Shown piece by piece: positions 16,774-25,312 of a stretch of 64,000 nt of DNA (positions are counted from its first letter, which is position 1; every line of letters starts with the position of its first letter). The position numbers and the translations under genes are program-made. The stretch is from assembly GCA_028285035.1 (NCBI GenBank), contig JANQQF010000107.1, positions 1-64,000 on the forward strand, read 5' to 3'. Source of the DNA: Phycisphaerae bacterium (GTDB lineage: Bacteria; Chloroflexota; Anaerolineae; 4572-78; J111). The notes under the pieces were generated by a model. It was given only the letters and a program-made list of their open reading frames with translations, did no database searches and had not been told where the DNA came from.

Positions 16774-17763
16774 ATGCGAAACTTATTTGGACGACGTCCA
16801 TTTAAACTACTCCATAATTTATTTTGGTTTGCCGCCACCCTGGCGGGTGGAGCAATATTTTTAGCCTACATTTTACACGCTTTACTGGATGATCAATTTC
16901 TTCCCGTACGTCTATTTGGCTTCTTTATGCCGTGGCTCTTGATGGGGTTAACTCCTATTTTTATTCTAGCCCTATTGTTACGGCGACGAGCCGCCTGGAT
17001 TTTGGTGATGCCAACATTGGTTCTCGCCCTAACGTATGCACCTCTCTTTCTCCCACGCCTGACGATAGCACTCGCCGGAAACGAGCCGCTCAAGGTGATG
17101 AGTTACAATGTGCTACACAGTAATCAGCAGATGAATGAGGTTGTTGCGATGATTAAGACTGAACAGCCAGACGTCTTGGTCATGCAGGAGGTTATTCCAG
17201 AAATTGCGTTGGCCCTACGTTTGGGGTTGAAGGATATGTATGGGGAGAATGAACCATACCATACCTATGAAGGATGGATGGGCCAACTCATTGTCAGCCG
17301 ATATCCCGTCACCCCAGGTGAGACCAACCCTGACAAGGGAAGGCTACAAAAGGTCACAATTGAGACATCAGCGGGGCAAATTGATGTTTGGAACATTCAT
17401 CCCCGTACACCATTGACCTGGCAGGATCAGCAATGGCAAATCGACAACTTGGTGCAAGACATAAAGCAACATCAGGGGCCATTAATTGTGGCAGGAGATC
17501 TTAACACTACTGATCATAGTGAAACATATCAAATGGTAGAGCGGGAACTGGGGAACGCCCATTGGGATGCTGGTTGGGGCTTTGGTTTCACCTTTCCATC
17601 AAAGAGACCGCAAGTCAGAGGTATACCCGTTCTCGTACCAATGGTTCGTATTGATCATATTTTTTACAGCGATCACTTTTATGTGCATCGGGCTGCAACC
17701 CTAGATAATAACGCTGGATCGGATCATTTACCCGTCATCGCCGAATTATCAATTGTTCGCTAA
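16774..17763 (+). CDS. Membrane-anchored EEP-fold phosphoesterase, copy 1
   Basis: 329 residues. Three N-terminal membrane helices (residues about 15-100) precede an endonuclease/exonuclease/phosphatase domain on the outer face. Motifs include LKVMSYNVLHSN, the metal Glu in VLVMQEV, GDLNTTDHS, the catalytic Asp/His pair RIDHIFYSD and GSDHLPV near the C-terminus. EEP enzymes cleave phosphodiesters in lipids, nucleic acids or nucleotides. The membrane anchor favours a lipid or extracellular nucleic-acid substrate (inference). A closely similar paralogue follows 207 bases downstream. Confidence 0.85.
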   Translation: MRNLFGRRPFKLLHNLFWFAATLAGGAIFLAYILHALLDDQFLPVRLFGFFMPWLLMGLTPIFILALLLRRRAAWILVMPTLVLALTYAPLFLPRLTIALAGNEPLKVMSYNVLHSNQQMNEVVAMIKTEQPDVLVMQEVIPEIALALRLGLKDMYGENEPYHTYEGWMGQLIVSRYPVTPGETNPDKGRLQKVTIETSAGQIDVWNIHPRTPLTWQDQQWQIDNLVQDIKQHQGPLIVAGDLNTTDHSETYQMVERELGNAHWDAGWGFGFTFPSKRPQVRGIPVLVPMVRIDHIFYSDHFYVHRAATLDNNAGSDHLPVIAELSIVR

Positions 17764-17970
17764 ATTTTATGTGATTGGTAAAATAACATTTTCTTACCAT
17801 TCTCTCAGGAAGGTCACACTTTGTTAATTTTCGATTAAACAAAGTCTCCTATGATGACCAAAGCAAAATTCAAGACTGGTAAGTTATTCACTTTTTATTA
17901 CATCTAAACAGATAAGAGAAACAATCAAAATACACAATCTTTCTCTGACAATCTGGAGATTTTTTTATAT

Positions 17971-18981
17971 ATGATTCAACAAAACCTACTTTCATTTTTC
18001 CAATTTATATGGCGCACGGGCGCAAATCTCTTTTGGCTGTCCTTGTGGGCCTTCAGCTTAGGTATTCTTTCATCATATCTACTCCGTTATGGACCAGGAG
18101 ATCGCCTCTTCTTTGTGCGTTTGGTCAATTACCTAATGCCCTGGTTGCTCCTATTCCTGGTCCCAGGCTTGCTGATTGCCCTAGTTGGTCGTCGGCAATG
18201 GTTAGCGGTCAGCTTTGCCCTCCCAACATTACTCATCCTGCTCAACTACGCCCCCCTCTTTCTCCCGCGTCCCAGTGTAGCCTTAGCCAGCGACACAACG
18301 CTCAAGGTCATGAGCTATAACATCTGGAGCCGTAATCGAGATATAGAGTCAATGACGACGCTTATTAAGGAAGAACAGCCTGACATTTTGTTGTTACAAG
18401 AAATTAAAAAGGCAACAAAGCCTGACAATATTTTTGCGGCCCTATCTGGCCTATATGACGATGAAGAGATCTACATCATTCACGATGCAACAGTAAATCA
18501 GGCAGTCGTCAGTCGCTATCCATTGACCAAAGTAGAAGCAGCCGTCAGAAAGGGAAATTTACTTGAGGTTTTGGCTGAAACACCCAACGGAACCATTACC
18601 GTCTTGAATGTTCACCCGCTATCAAATCGAGGGTGGTTCCGACGATACAGTCACATGTCTCAGGTGTTAGAAGAGGACATTCTGCCCAATGAAGGCCCAG
18701 TGATTTTAGGAGGCGATTTCAATACCACAGATCAAACGGGCACCTATCGATTGCTGGACACACATCTTAATAATGCGCATTGGGAGGCAGGCTGGGGATT
18801 TGGCTTCTCCTTCCCCTCCCCAACCCGTGAGTTTAGGGATGCGGTCAGTTTCCCATCCTTGGTGCGGATTGATCACATTTTCTACAATGATTATTTCTTT
18901 GCTAATGAGGCCGAAACCCTGCCAAACTCTGGGGGATCAGACCATCTCCCCGTCACGGCTACATTCACCTGGATTAAATAA
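17971..18981 (+). CDS. Membrane-anchored EEP-fold phosphoesterase, copy 2
   Basis: 336 residues with the same layout as copy 1: three N-terminal helices, then LKVMSYNIWSRN, ILLLQEI, GGDFNTTDQTGTYRLLD, RIDHIFYNDYFF and GSDHLPVTATF. Catalytic residues are conserved, so both copies should be active. The two differ throughout, which indicates an old tandem duplication rather than a recent one. The 207-base spacer holds no gene and a terminator follows. Confidence 0.85.
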   Translation: MIQQNLLSFFQFIWRTGANLFWLSLWAFSLGILSSYLLRYGPGDRLFFVRLVNYLMPWLLLFLVPGLLIALVGRRQWLAVSFALPTLLILLNYAPLFLPRPSVALASDTTLKVMSYNIWSRNRDIESMTTLIKEEQPDILLLQEIKKATKPDNIFAALSGLYDDEEIYIIHDATVNQAVVSRYPLTKVEAAVRKGNLLEVLAETPNGTITVLNVHPLSNRGWFRRYSHMSQVLEEDILPNEGPVILGGDFNTTDQTGTYRLLDTHLNNAHWEAGWGFGFSFPSPTREFRDAVSFPSLVRIDHIFYNDYFFANEAETLPNSGGSDHLPVTATFTWIK

Positions 18982-19002
18982 ACGATCGATTTATGATATC
19001 TG

Positions 19003-19042
19003 AAAAAAGCTGAGGCTCGATAATCAATGCCTCAGCTTTTTT
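19003..19042 (+). terminator. Rho-independent terminator after the EEP pair
   Basis: A perfect 14-bp stem (aaaaaagctgaggc with gcctcagctttttt) closes a 12-nt loop, and the T6 tail forms part of the stem. Confidence 0.88.
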
Positions 19043-19139
19043 ACTTTCAAATTTGTTGCCCCCAAATTATACCACTTTTGACAAAGCAATAGATTGCACT
19101 AAGATGTGCCAAATTTACCCAACCTTGAAAGAGATGATA

Positions 19140-20304
19140 ATGAGCACAATTCGTCGTTTACTGCCTGCTTCTGGCATTCGAGCCGTTTTTGATCGAGCCA
19201 CAGCCCTTGAGCGTCAAGGACATACCGTTCTTCATTTAGAAGTAGGGCGACCTGATTGGAAAATGCCACCTGGAGCTATCGAGGAAGCAAAACAGGCTTT
19301 GGAGGACGATTTTGTGCATTACATCGCCAATCGAGGCCTGATCGAGTTACGTCAAGTTTTAGCCGATGATATTGCTGAAGTAACGGGTCGAGCCTTTAAT
19401 CCCGAAACAGAATTGATTGTTACCAGTGGCGTTAGTGAGGCGTGGAGTATGTGCGGCTTGGCCTTATTGGGGCCTGGAGACGAGGTGATTATTCCCCAGC
19501 CCACTTGGTCTCACTACCAAGCTGTTGTAGAGATGGCGGGAGCGACGCCGGTGCCTATGCCCCTATCACCAACAACAGGCTTCATCATTAGACCCGGAGC
19601 AAGTTGCAGCCGCAATCACCCCGCGCACCCGCATGATGATTTTAACCACACCCGGTAATCCAACCGGCGCTGTTCAACCGCCTGATGTCCTACAAGCCAT
19701 TGCCGAATTAGCGCTAAAACACGGTTTCTTTATCTTGTCCGATGAGATTTATCACGAATTTGTCTATGAGCAGCCACATGTGTCGATCGGCCAATTCATG
19801 GGCGACTCTGAGCTATTTTTGTATGCCAATGGATTTTCAAAAAATTATGCAATGACTGGCTGGCGCTTAGGCTACATCGCAGCCCAGGCAGAAATCTCGG
19901 ATGCCCTCAATCGTATCCATCAATATCTAACGGTATGTGGTGTGGCGTTTGCGCAAAAAGGGGCTGTGAACATTCTACGTCACCCAGACCGTCAGGCATA
20001 TCTCTCCGAAATGCGAACTGCCTTTCGAAATCGATATTTAGTATGGAAACAAGCGCTAACAGACTGCCCTGGCATTGAAGTGCTGCCACCTGGTGGGGCA
20101 ATTTATCTTTTCCCCCGTATTAATCATAAGGGCATGGATGGCCGTGAATTTTGCGATATGATGTTTCATAAACATCACATTGCCGTGGTTCCAGGTGACA
20201 TCTTTGGAGAGGCCTTCAAACAGTATTTTCGCATCTCATTTGGCCGCGATATTGAAACCCAACAGGCTGCTGCCGCAAAAATCGTCAATGCATTAAAATC
20301 ATAG
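19140..20304 (+). pseudogene. Class I/II PLP aminotransferase, split by a frameshift
   Basis: The N-terminal part from ATG 19140 (MSTIRRLLPASGIRAVFDRA) carries VGRPDW, YIANRGLIELR and VTSGVSEAWSMCGLAL, all normal for fold-type I aminotransferases. The frame is lost near 19584-19590 and continues in another frame with LDPEQVAAAITPRTRMMIL, TPGNPTGAV, the SDEIYHEF motif, the PLP-binding Lys in GFSKNYAMTGWRLGY and the C-terminal RISFGRD. Removing one base restores a protein of about 388 residues with every key residue intact. Everything but the shift looks under selection, so the break is recent or a sequence error. Substrate specificity is uncertain. Confidence 0.8.
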
Positions 20305-20310
20305 TATCAT

Positions 20311-20345
20311 CCCCAAATTGCTTGTTGTCATAAAACAAATTGGGG
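20311..20345 (+). terminator. Possible weak terminator after the aminotransferase
   Basis: A perfect 10-bp inverted repeat (ccccaaattg / caaattgggg) with a 15-nt loop lies just after the aminotransferase stop. There is no strong T tail. Confidence 0.4.
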
Positions 20346-20696
20346 TTCAGGTCTTATTTGGCATAAGAATAATCTTATGGTATAGTTACGGACGTTCAGG
20401 CAAATTCCAAAGTTATGTTCTAATATTAGAGTAATAATTTTGTAATAATTTCGCCAAACAATTGATATACATAAAGCTTTTTAGCGACTCCTAAATAATA
20501 ATACCTCATCACTATAACTAATCAATTGATAGGTATTAGCTTTATAAAACGTGTTTTGTACAAACCTACAGATTATCTGAGGTTGATCAAAATTTATTCC
20601 CCAAACTGACGACTCTGTCTTATTTGAATTTATCCTTCACCTACCCACCAACGAAGGGGGAAATTTTGTAAAAAATCGTTTATTGTGATTGCGGAG

Positions 20697-20734
20697 TTGA
20701 AATATATTCCTGATATATCAGGAATATATTTCAA
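20697..20734. promoter_or_regulatory. 38-bp perfect palindrome before the peptide-binding protein gene
   Basis: Each half is 19 bases (ttgaaatatattcctgata and its exact reverse complement) with no spacer, centred 72 bases before the start codon of the solute-binding protein. No T tract follows, so it is not a standard terminator. It could be a dimeric repressor operator or a stable 5'-leader hairpin that controls or protects the mRNA. The rest of the 480-base gap 20305-20786 is AT-rich and shows nothing else I can name. Confidence 0.6.
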
Positions 20735-20786
20735 GCTCGTTATTAATAAATATTCTTTACTTACACACTAAAAAAGGAGGAAAGTA

Positions 20787-22559
20787 ATGTATCGCAATCG
20801 TCAAGATCGTCAGATCGAAGAGCAGTTACGTGATGCGCACGCGCAGCTGCCTAATGCCTATCGAAAACTCAAAGAGGGTCGTATTACCCGCCGCGAGTTT
20901 ATGCGCATGGCAACTCTATTAGGGATGTCAGCCGGTGCCGCTACGTTCATCGCCGCTTGTGGTGGTGGAGCAGCCCCAGCCCCAGCTGAACCAGCGCCTG
21001 CTGAAGAAGAAGCTGCTCCAGCCGAAGAAGAAGCAATGGAAGAAGAAGCCGCAGCACCAGCTGGTGGCATCACACGCGGTGGTACACTCCGTATCGCTAC
21101 TCAGGTTAAAGCTGTTGATCACCCCGCTCGCTACGCTTGGGTATTTGACGCTAACCAGTTCCGTCACTCTTACGAGTACCTCACCGAAACTGGTTCAGAC
21201 AATGTAACCCGCCCTTATCTCTTGGACAGCTGGGAAGCCAACGATGATCTCACTGAATGGACATTGAACCTTCGCCAAGGTATCAATTTTACAAACGGTG
21301 AGGAATTAGTTGCTGAAGATGTTATTTACAACTTCACCGAATGGTTAAACCCAGATACTGGCTCATCAATTTTGGGCTTGTGGGAAGGTTTCTTAGTCAT
21401 TGACAATGTTACTAAAGTTGATGATTACACGATTAAATTGGCTCTGGATGCCCCGCTTTTGGCTGTTCCAGAGAACTTGTTCCACTATCCAGCTCAAATT
21501 ATGCATCGCAGCTTTGATGGGGACATCTCTACTGGTCGGAACCCTGGGACAGGCGCTTACAATGTTGTTGAGTTCAAAGTGGGTGAGCGTGTTCGGGCCG
21601 AAGCCCGCGAAGGTTACTGGCGAATGGGCGAAGATGGCGATCCACTACCATACTTGGATGCGATTGAGTGGATTGACTTGGGCGAAGATCAAACAGCGGC
21701 TGTTGCAGCTCTCACTAGCGGTCAAGTTGATACCATATATGACCCCAGTGTAGATACATTCTTGGCGCTTCGCGACAATGACAATGTTCTAGTCCAGTCT
21801 GTTGGTACTGCTCAAACACGTGTCTTCCGTGTCCGTGTTGACCAAGATCCTTGGGGTGATGTCAATGTTCGAAACGCGATCAAAATGGTACAAGACCGCG
21901 AAAAAATCTTGGGCAACGCCTACTTTGGTGAAGGTGACTTGGGTCACGACGTTCACGTCGCTCCAGTTCAGCCTGAATTCGCTCCGATGGATGTACCTGA
22001 GTATGATCCAGAAGGTGCCCAAGCCTTGCTGGCAGAAGCTGGTCAAGAAGGCTTGACCTTCAGTATCTCTGTTGGTACCGGTTGGCCCGATGTTGTGGCT
22101 TATGCTGAAACCTACCAGGAAGATGCTAAAGCCGCTGGTATGAATGTTACCTTGGATACAATGCCAAACGCAGCCTTCTGGGATCTCTGGGATGAGACTG
22201 CAGTTGGGATTACGCCTTGGACTCACCGTCCTCTAGCTGTTATGTTACTCCCCTTAGCTTATATTGCCGATGGTGAAGGTAATCCCGTAGCTTGGAACGA
22301 GTCTCGCTGGGTTGATGAAGAATTCACAGAGCGACTGGTTGCAGCTCAGGGAACCCTGGATGTTGAAGCCCGCCGGGCCATCATGGCTGACGTTCAGCGC
22401 ATCATGCAAGAGCGTGGGCCAGTCTTGATTGCTTACTGGCGAAATGGCTGGCGAGTGCAAAACCCCGCCTTCAAAGGTGACGGGATGGCTGCTCACCCAA
22501 CAGGCTACAACCTGTTCCACGATGTCTGGTACGATGAAGAAGCGGATCCATTCAAGTAA
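20787..22559 (+). CDS. Peptide/oligosaccharide ABC transporter solute-binding lipoprotein (SBP_bac_5)
   Basis: 590 residues with the ribosome site aaggagg. A Tat-type lipoprotein leader (TRREFMRMATLLG ... FIAACGGG) places the lipidated Cys near residue 58. An Ala/Pro/Glu tether follows, typical of Chloroflexota surface lipoproteins. The mature domain has the family-5 pattern (RGGTLRIATQ, FDANQFRHSYEYLTE, WTLNLRQGINFTNGEELVAEDV, TGAYNVVEF). It captures peptides or related solutes outside the cell for the adjacent importer. A strong hairpin separates it from the permease genes, so it is probably made in excess over them. Confidence 0.93.
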   Translation: MYRNRQDRQIEEQLRDAHAQLPNAYRKLKEGRITRREFMRMATLLGMSAGAATFIAACGGGAAPAPAEPAPAEEEAAPAEEEAMEEEAAAPAGGITRGGTLRIATQVKAVDHPARYAWVFDANQFRHSYEYLTETGSDNVTRPYLLDSWEANDDLTEWTLNLRQGINFTNGEELVAEDVIYNFTEWLNPDTGSSILGLWEGFLVIDNVTKVDDYTIKLALDAPLLAVPENLFHYPAQIMHRSFDGDISTGRNPGTGAYNVVEFKVGERVRAEAREGYWRMGEDGDPLPYLDAIEWIDLGEDQTAAVAALTSGQVDTIYDPSVDTFLALRDNDNVLVQSVGTAQTRVFRVRVDQDPWGDVNVRNAIKMVQDREKILGNAYFGEGDLGHDVHVAPVQPEFAPMDVPEYDPEGAQALLAEAGQEGLTFSISVGTGWPDVVAYAETYQEDAKAAGMNVTLDTMPNAAFWDLWDETAVGITPWTHRPLAVMLLPLAYIADGEGNPVAWNESRWVDEEFTERLVAAQGTLDVEARRAIMADVQRIMQERGPVLIAYWRNGWRVQNPAFKGDGMAAHPTGYNLFHDVWYDEEADPFK

Positions 22560-22581
22560 GTTGATGATCTAGCTAAAATTT

Positions 22582-22615
22582 ATGATGAGAGAGAGCGACT
22601 GCTCTCTCTCATCAT
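22582..22615 (+). terminator. Intercistronic hairpin between binding protein and permease
   Basis: A perfect 15-bp stem (atgatgagagagagc / gctctctctcatcat) with a 4-nt loop begins 23 bases after the binding-protein stop and is followed by only a weak atttg tail. It probably acts as a partial terminator and 3'-end stabiliser that raises binding-protein mRNA over permease mRNA. The rest of the 321-base gap up to 22880 has no gene I can see. Confidence 0.7.
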
Positions 22616-22880
22616 ATTTGACCAGTAAAGTGTAGTCAGGATGGATATGAGCTTCCTCGCAGGGTCGTAAAGTCTGCGAGAAAGCTGATGTGACACCTAG
22701 TTTGATACAGAATATATAAAAACACTTTACTTGAGAGGAAAGCAAAGGGGCTTAATTATTACCTCTCTTCACTTATTTCCTCTCCACAAAAATATTCACC
22801 CCGTCGTGATTTAAGTAAAAAAACATATTCGGCTGATCGATGACGGTTGGCCAGTTCAAACTTTAGAAAGGGTGGAACTT

Positions 22881-24218
22881 ATGGTTAAATTTCTAAGTCG
22901 AAGATTCTTTACCTCAATCCTTACACTATTTCTCATGTCCGTCGCAATCTTCCTATTGACTGAATGTGCGCCTGGCAATATTGCCGTGGCCACATTAGGG
23001 AACACCATCACAGAACAACAAGAAGCTTCCTTTAACGCACAAAATGGTCTAGATCAGACATTAGGTACGCGTTATTGGCGTTGGATGTTTGGTAGTGATT
23101 GGGAGGCTGAGCGAATGGTTGGGGGCGATCTAGTCCGAGATATCGACCCTGAAGCAGATCGTATCTCTTGGTGGGCTGTCGACTCAGATGGTGTCCGGTA
23201 TCAAGTCTTTACCAATGTTGAGCAGGAAGCAGGTGAAGATGGGGAACGTGCTGTAACTTACATGCGCCGCTTCATTCAAACTGATGGAACCATTGCCGAA
23301 GAGGAACTACCAGATAGTCTTTGGCAAACCGATGAAACAGGTGCTCGAGTTGTCTGGGGCGTTGATGGTGGAAACCGTGTTGCAAAGTGGATTGAAGGTA
23401 GCCAGTCAGAGGCAACTTACAAATCAGCGACCGGTTGGATTATTGTGCCTGGTGCTCCCGACGCCTATATTCCGCTTGGACGCGGTATTCTACGAGGTGA
23501 TTTTGGTGTTTCATTTAAAGATCGTCGACCTGTCGTAGAGGTCTTACCTCGTCGTCTATTGAACACACTTTTCTTAGCAGCCTCTGCATTTATTATCGTA
23601 ATGCCCGTTGCTCTAGTTTTAGGCTTATTTGCGGGTTTGAATGAAGGGGGGGTTATTGATCGAGTCTTCTCGATCAGTAGTTTGGTGGCAACAGCGACCC
23701 CAGAGTTCGCCAGTGGGATTTTTCTCATCCTAATATTCGCTCAATGGCTCAATTGGGTACCGGGAGCTGTGGTGGTAACGGATGATACAGCCCTTTTTAG
23801 AAATCCGGCAATGCTTGTTTTGCCGATTGCTACACTGACGCTTCTGGAATTGGGCTATGTCCTCCGAATCACCCGCTCCAGCATGGTTGAAGTCATGCGC
23901 ACCAACTACATTCGCACAGCGGTCTTAAAAGGGCTACCACGCAACCGCATTATCTTTAAGCACGCTTTACGAAATGCATTGATGGCCCCGATTACAATTA
24001 TCACCCTACACATCAACTGGCTTGTAGGCGGGATTGTGATTGTGGAAACGCTGTTCGCCTTCCCTGGTGTTGGTCGGTATGTTCTTGACTCAGCCTTGTT
24101 CAAAGACTTCCCAGCCTTAGGAGCCTCAGCACTAGTGTTGGTTATTATCGCTATCCTAAGCCAGCTCTTGGCTGACTTTATCTACACCTATCTAAATCCT
24201 CGGATTCGATTCTCGTAG
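22881..24218 (+). CDS. Peptide ABC transporter permease (DppB-like) with a large external insert
   Basis: About 445 residues, against roughly 310-340 for the family. TM1 is followed by the expected CAPGNIAVATLG and QNGLDQTLGTRYWRWMFG. About 110 extra residues (roughly 75-185), acidic and beta-prone (RISWWAVDSDGVRYQVF, TDETGARVVWGVDGGN), come next, before the chain resumes at GILRGDFGVSF. Five more helices and the EAA-loop region (TAVLKGLPRNRIIFKHALRN) complete the fold. The insert faces outside and could contact the binding protein. ATG 22881 is chosen because it follows gaaaggg; an in-frame GTG lies 9 bases earlier. Confidence 0.92.
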   Translation: MVKFLSRRFFTSILTLFLMSVAIFLLTECAPGNIAVATLGNTITEQQEASFNAQNGLDQTLGTRYWRWMFGSDWEAERMVGGDLVRDIDPEADRISWWAVDSDGVRYQVFTNVEQEAGEDGERAVTYMRRFIQTDGTIAEEELPDSLWQTDETGARVVWGVDGGNRVAKWIEGSQSEATYKSATGWIIVPGAPDAYIPLGRGILRGDFGVSFKDRRPVVEVLPRRLLNTLFLAASAFIIVMPVALVLGLFAGLNEGGVIDRVFSISSLVATATPEFASGIFLILIFAQWLNWVPGAVVVTDDTALFRNPAMLVLPIATLTLLELGYVLRITRSSMVEVMRTNYIRTAVLKGLPRNRIIFKHALRNALMAPITIITLHINWLVGGIVIVETLFAFPGVGRYVLDSALFKDFPALGASALVLVIIAILSQLLADFIYTYLNPRIRFS

Positions 24219-24272
24219 CTGAATTGTGACGCAAGTTACTATTTAGCCAAAATTTCTTGAAAGGAGACGCCT

Positions 24273-25235
24273 ATGACCGCAACAACAGATACACCTAAAC
24301 CAGCCGCTGAAAATACGCGCTGGAAGCAGCTACAAGAAACAATCAAGATCTTTGCCCAATCACGGGTTGCACTAGTTGGATTTTTGCTAGTTGGGTTTTG
24401 GGTTTTTATTGCGATTTTTGCTGATAACTGCATCCTTATACCAACCCAATGGCTCAACTGCGCCACAGGAAATGTAGAAGGCTATGCTGATGTGACAACT
24501 CCTTGGTTGTCAGTGTATGGTCCCGTTGAACAGTTCCGTGGTGAAAACCTGAAAGGGCCTTCCGCTGACCACTGGTTTGGCACAGATCGTCAGGGACGTG
24601 ACTTATGGGCACGTTTAGCACATGGGTCGCGGGTTATTCTCTTCCTAGCTCCCGCTTCGGTAATCGTCGCCCTCATTGTGGGGGGAACCTTAGGGGTTAT
24701 TGCTGGATACTTTGGAGGGTATATTGATGAAGTCCTTATGTTATTCCTCAATATGCTCCTTGCCTTCCCTCAGGTGATTTTATACTTAGTTATCATTGCC
24801 GCCTTTGGCCCCTCCGCCACGAATGTCGTTCTGGCGATTACAATTGCAGGTGCGCCAGGGATTGCTCGTTTGGTACGTAGTCTGACCCTCGATATCAAAA
24901 CTCGGGACTTTGTGGCGGCAGCTCAAACCCGCGGCGAGAGCCCATTCTATATTATGTTTGTTGAAATTCTACCGAATGCCCGCGGTCCAATCATCGTTGA
25001 TGCGATGTTACGGATGGGGTATGCGGTATTCGCTATCGGAACCCTAGGCTTCTTGGGTCTGGGGCTGCCACCCCCATCACCAGACTGGGGTAGCATCATC
25101 AACCTTGGTCGATCCTTCATTCAATCAGGACATCCGTGGGATGCGCTTTGGTCCTCAATCGCCATTGCAATGTTGGTTGTTGGCCTAAATCTCATGGCTG
25201 ACGGTGTTAATGAAGAGATACAGCGATATCGCTAA
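24273..25235 (+). CDS. Peptide ABC transporter permease (DppC-like)
   Basis: 320 residues with an N-terminal cytoplasmic segment, TM1 (ALVGFLLVGFWVFIAIFAD), an external loop containing HWFGTDRQGRDLWARLAHGSR (the DppC hallmark) and five further helices. The EAA motif region includes AAQTRGESPFYIMFVEILPN. It pairs with the DppB-like protein to form the channel. It starts 54 bases after that gene with an aaaggaga ribosome site. Confidence 0.93.
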   Translation: MTATTDTPKPAAENTRWKQLQETIKIFAQSRVALVGFLLVGFWVFIAIFADNCILIPTQWLNCATGNVEGYADVTTPWLSVYGPVEQFRGENLKGPSADHWFGTDRQGRDLWARLAHGSRVILFLAPASVIVALIVGGTLGVIAGYFGGYIDEVLMLFLNMLLAFPQVILYLVIIAAFGPSATNVVLAITIAGAPGIARLVRSLTLDIKTRDFVAAAQTRGESPFYIMFVEILPNARGPIIVDAMLRMGYAVFAIGTLGFLGLGLPPPSPDWGSIINLGRSFIQSGHPWDALWSSIAIAMLVVGLNLMADGVNEEIQRYR

Positions 25236-25312
25236 AAGATAAAATGAACATAACTAGCGTAATTTACTAACCTTACACATGACAAGTTACGCTGGAGGGA
25301 GCGAAAAAGTTT

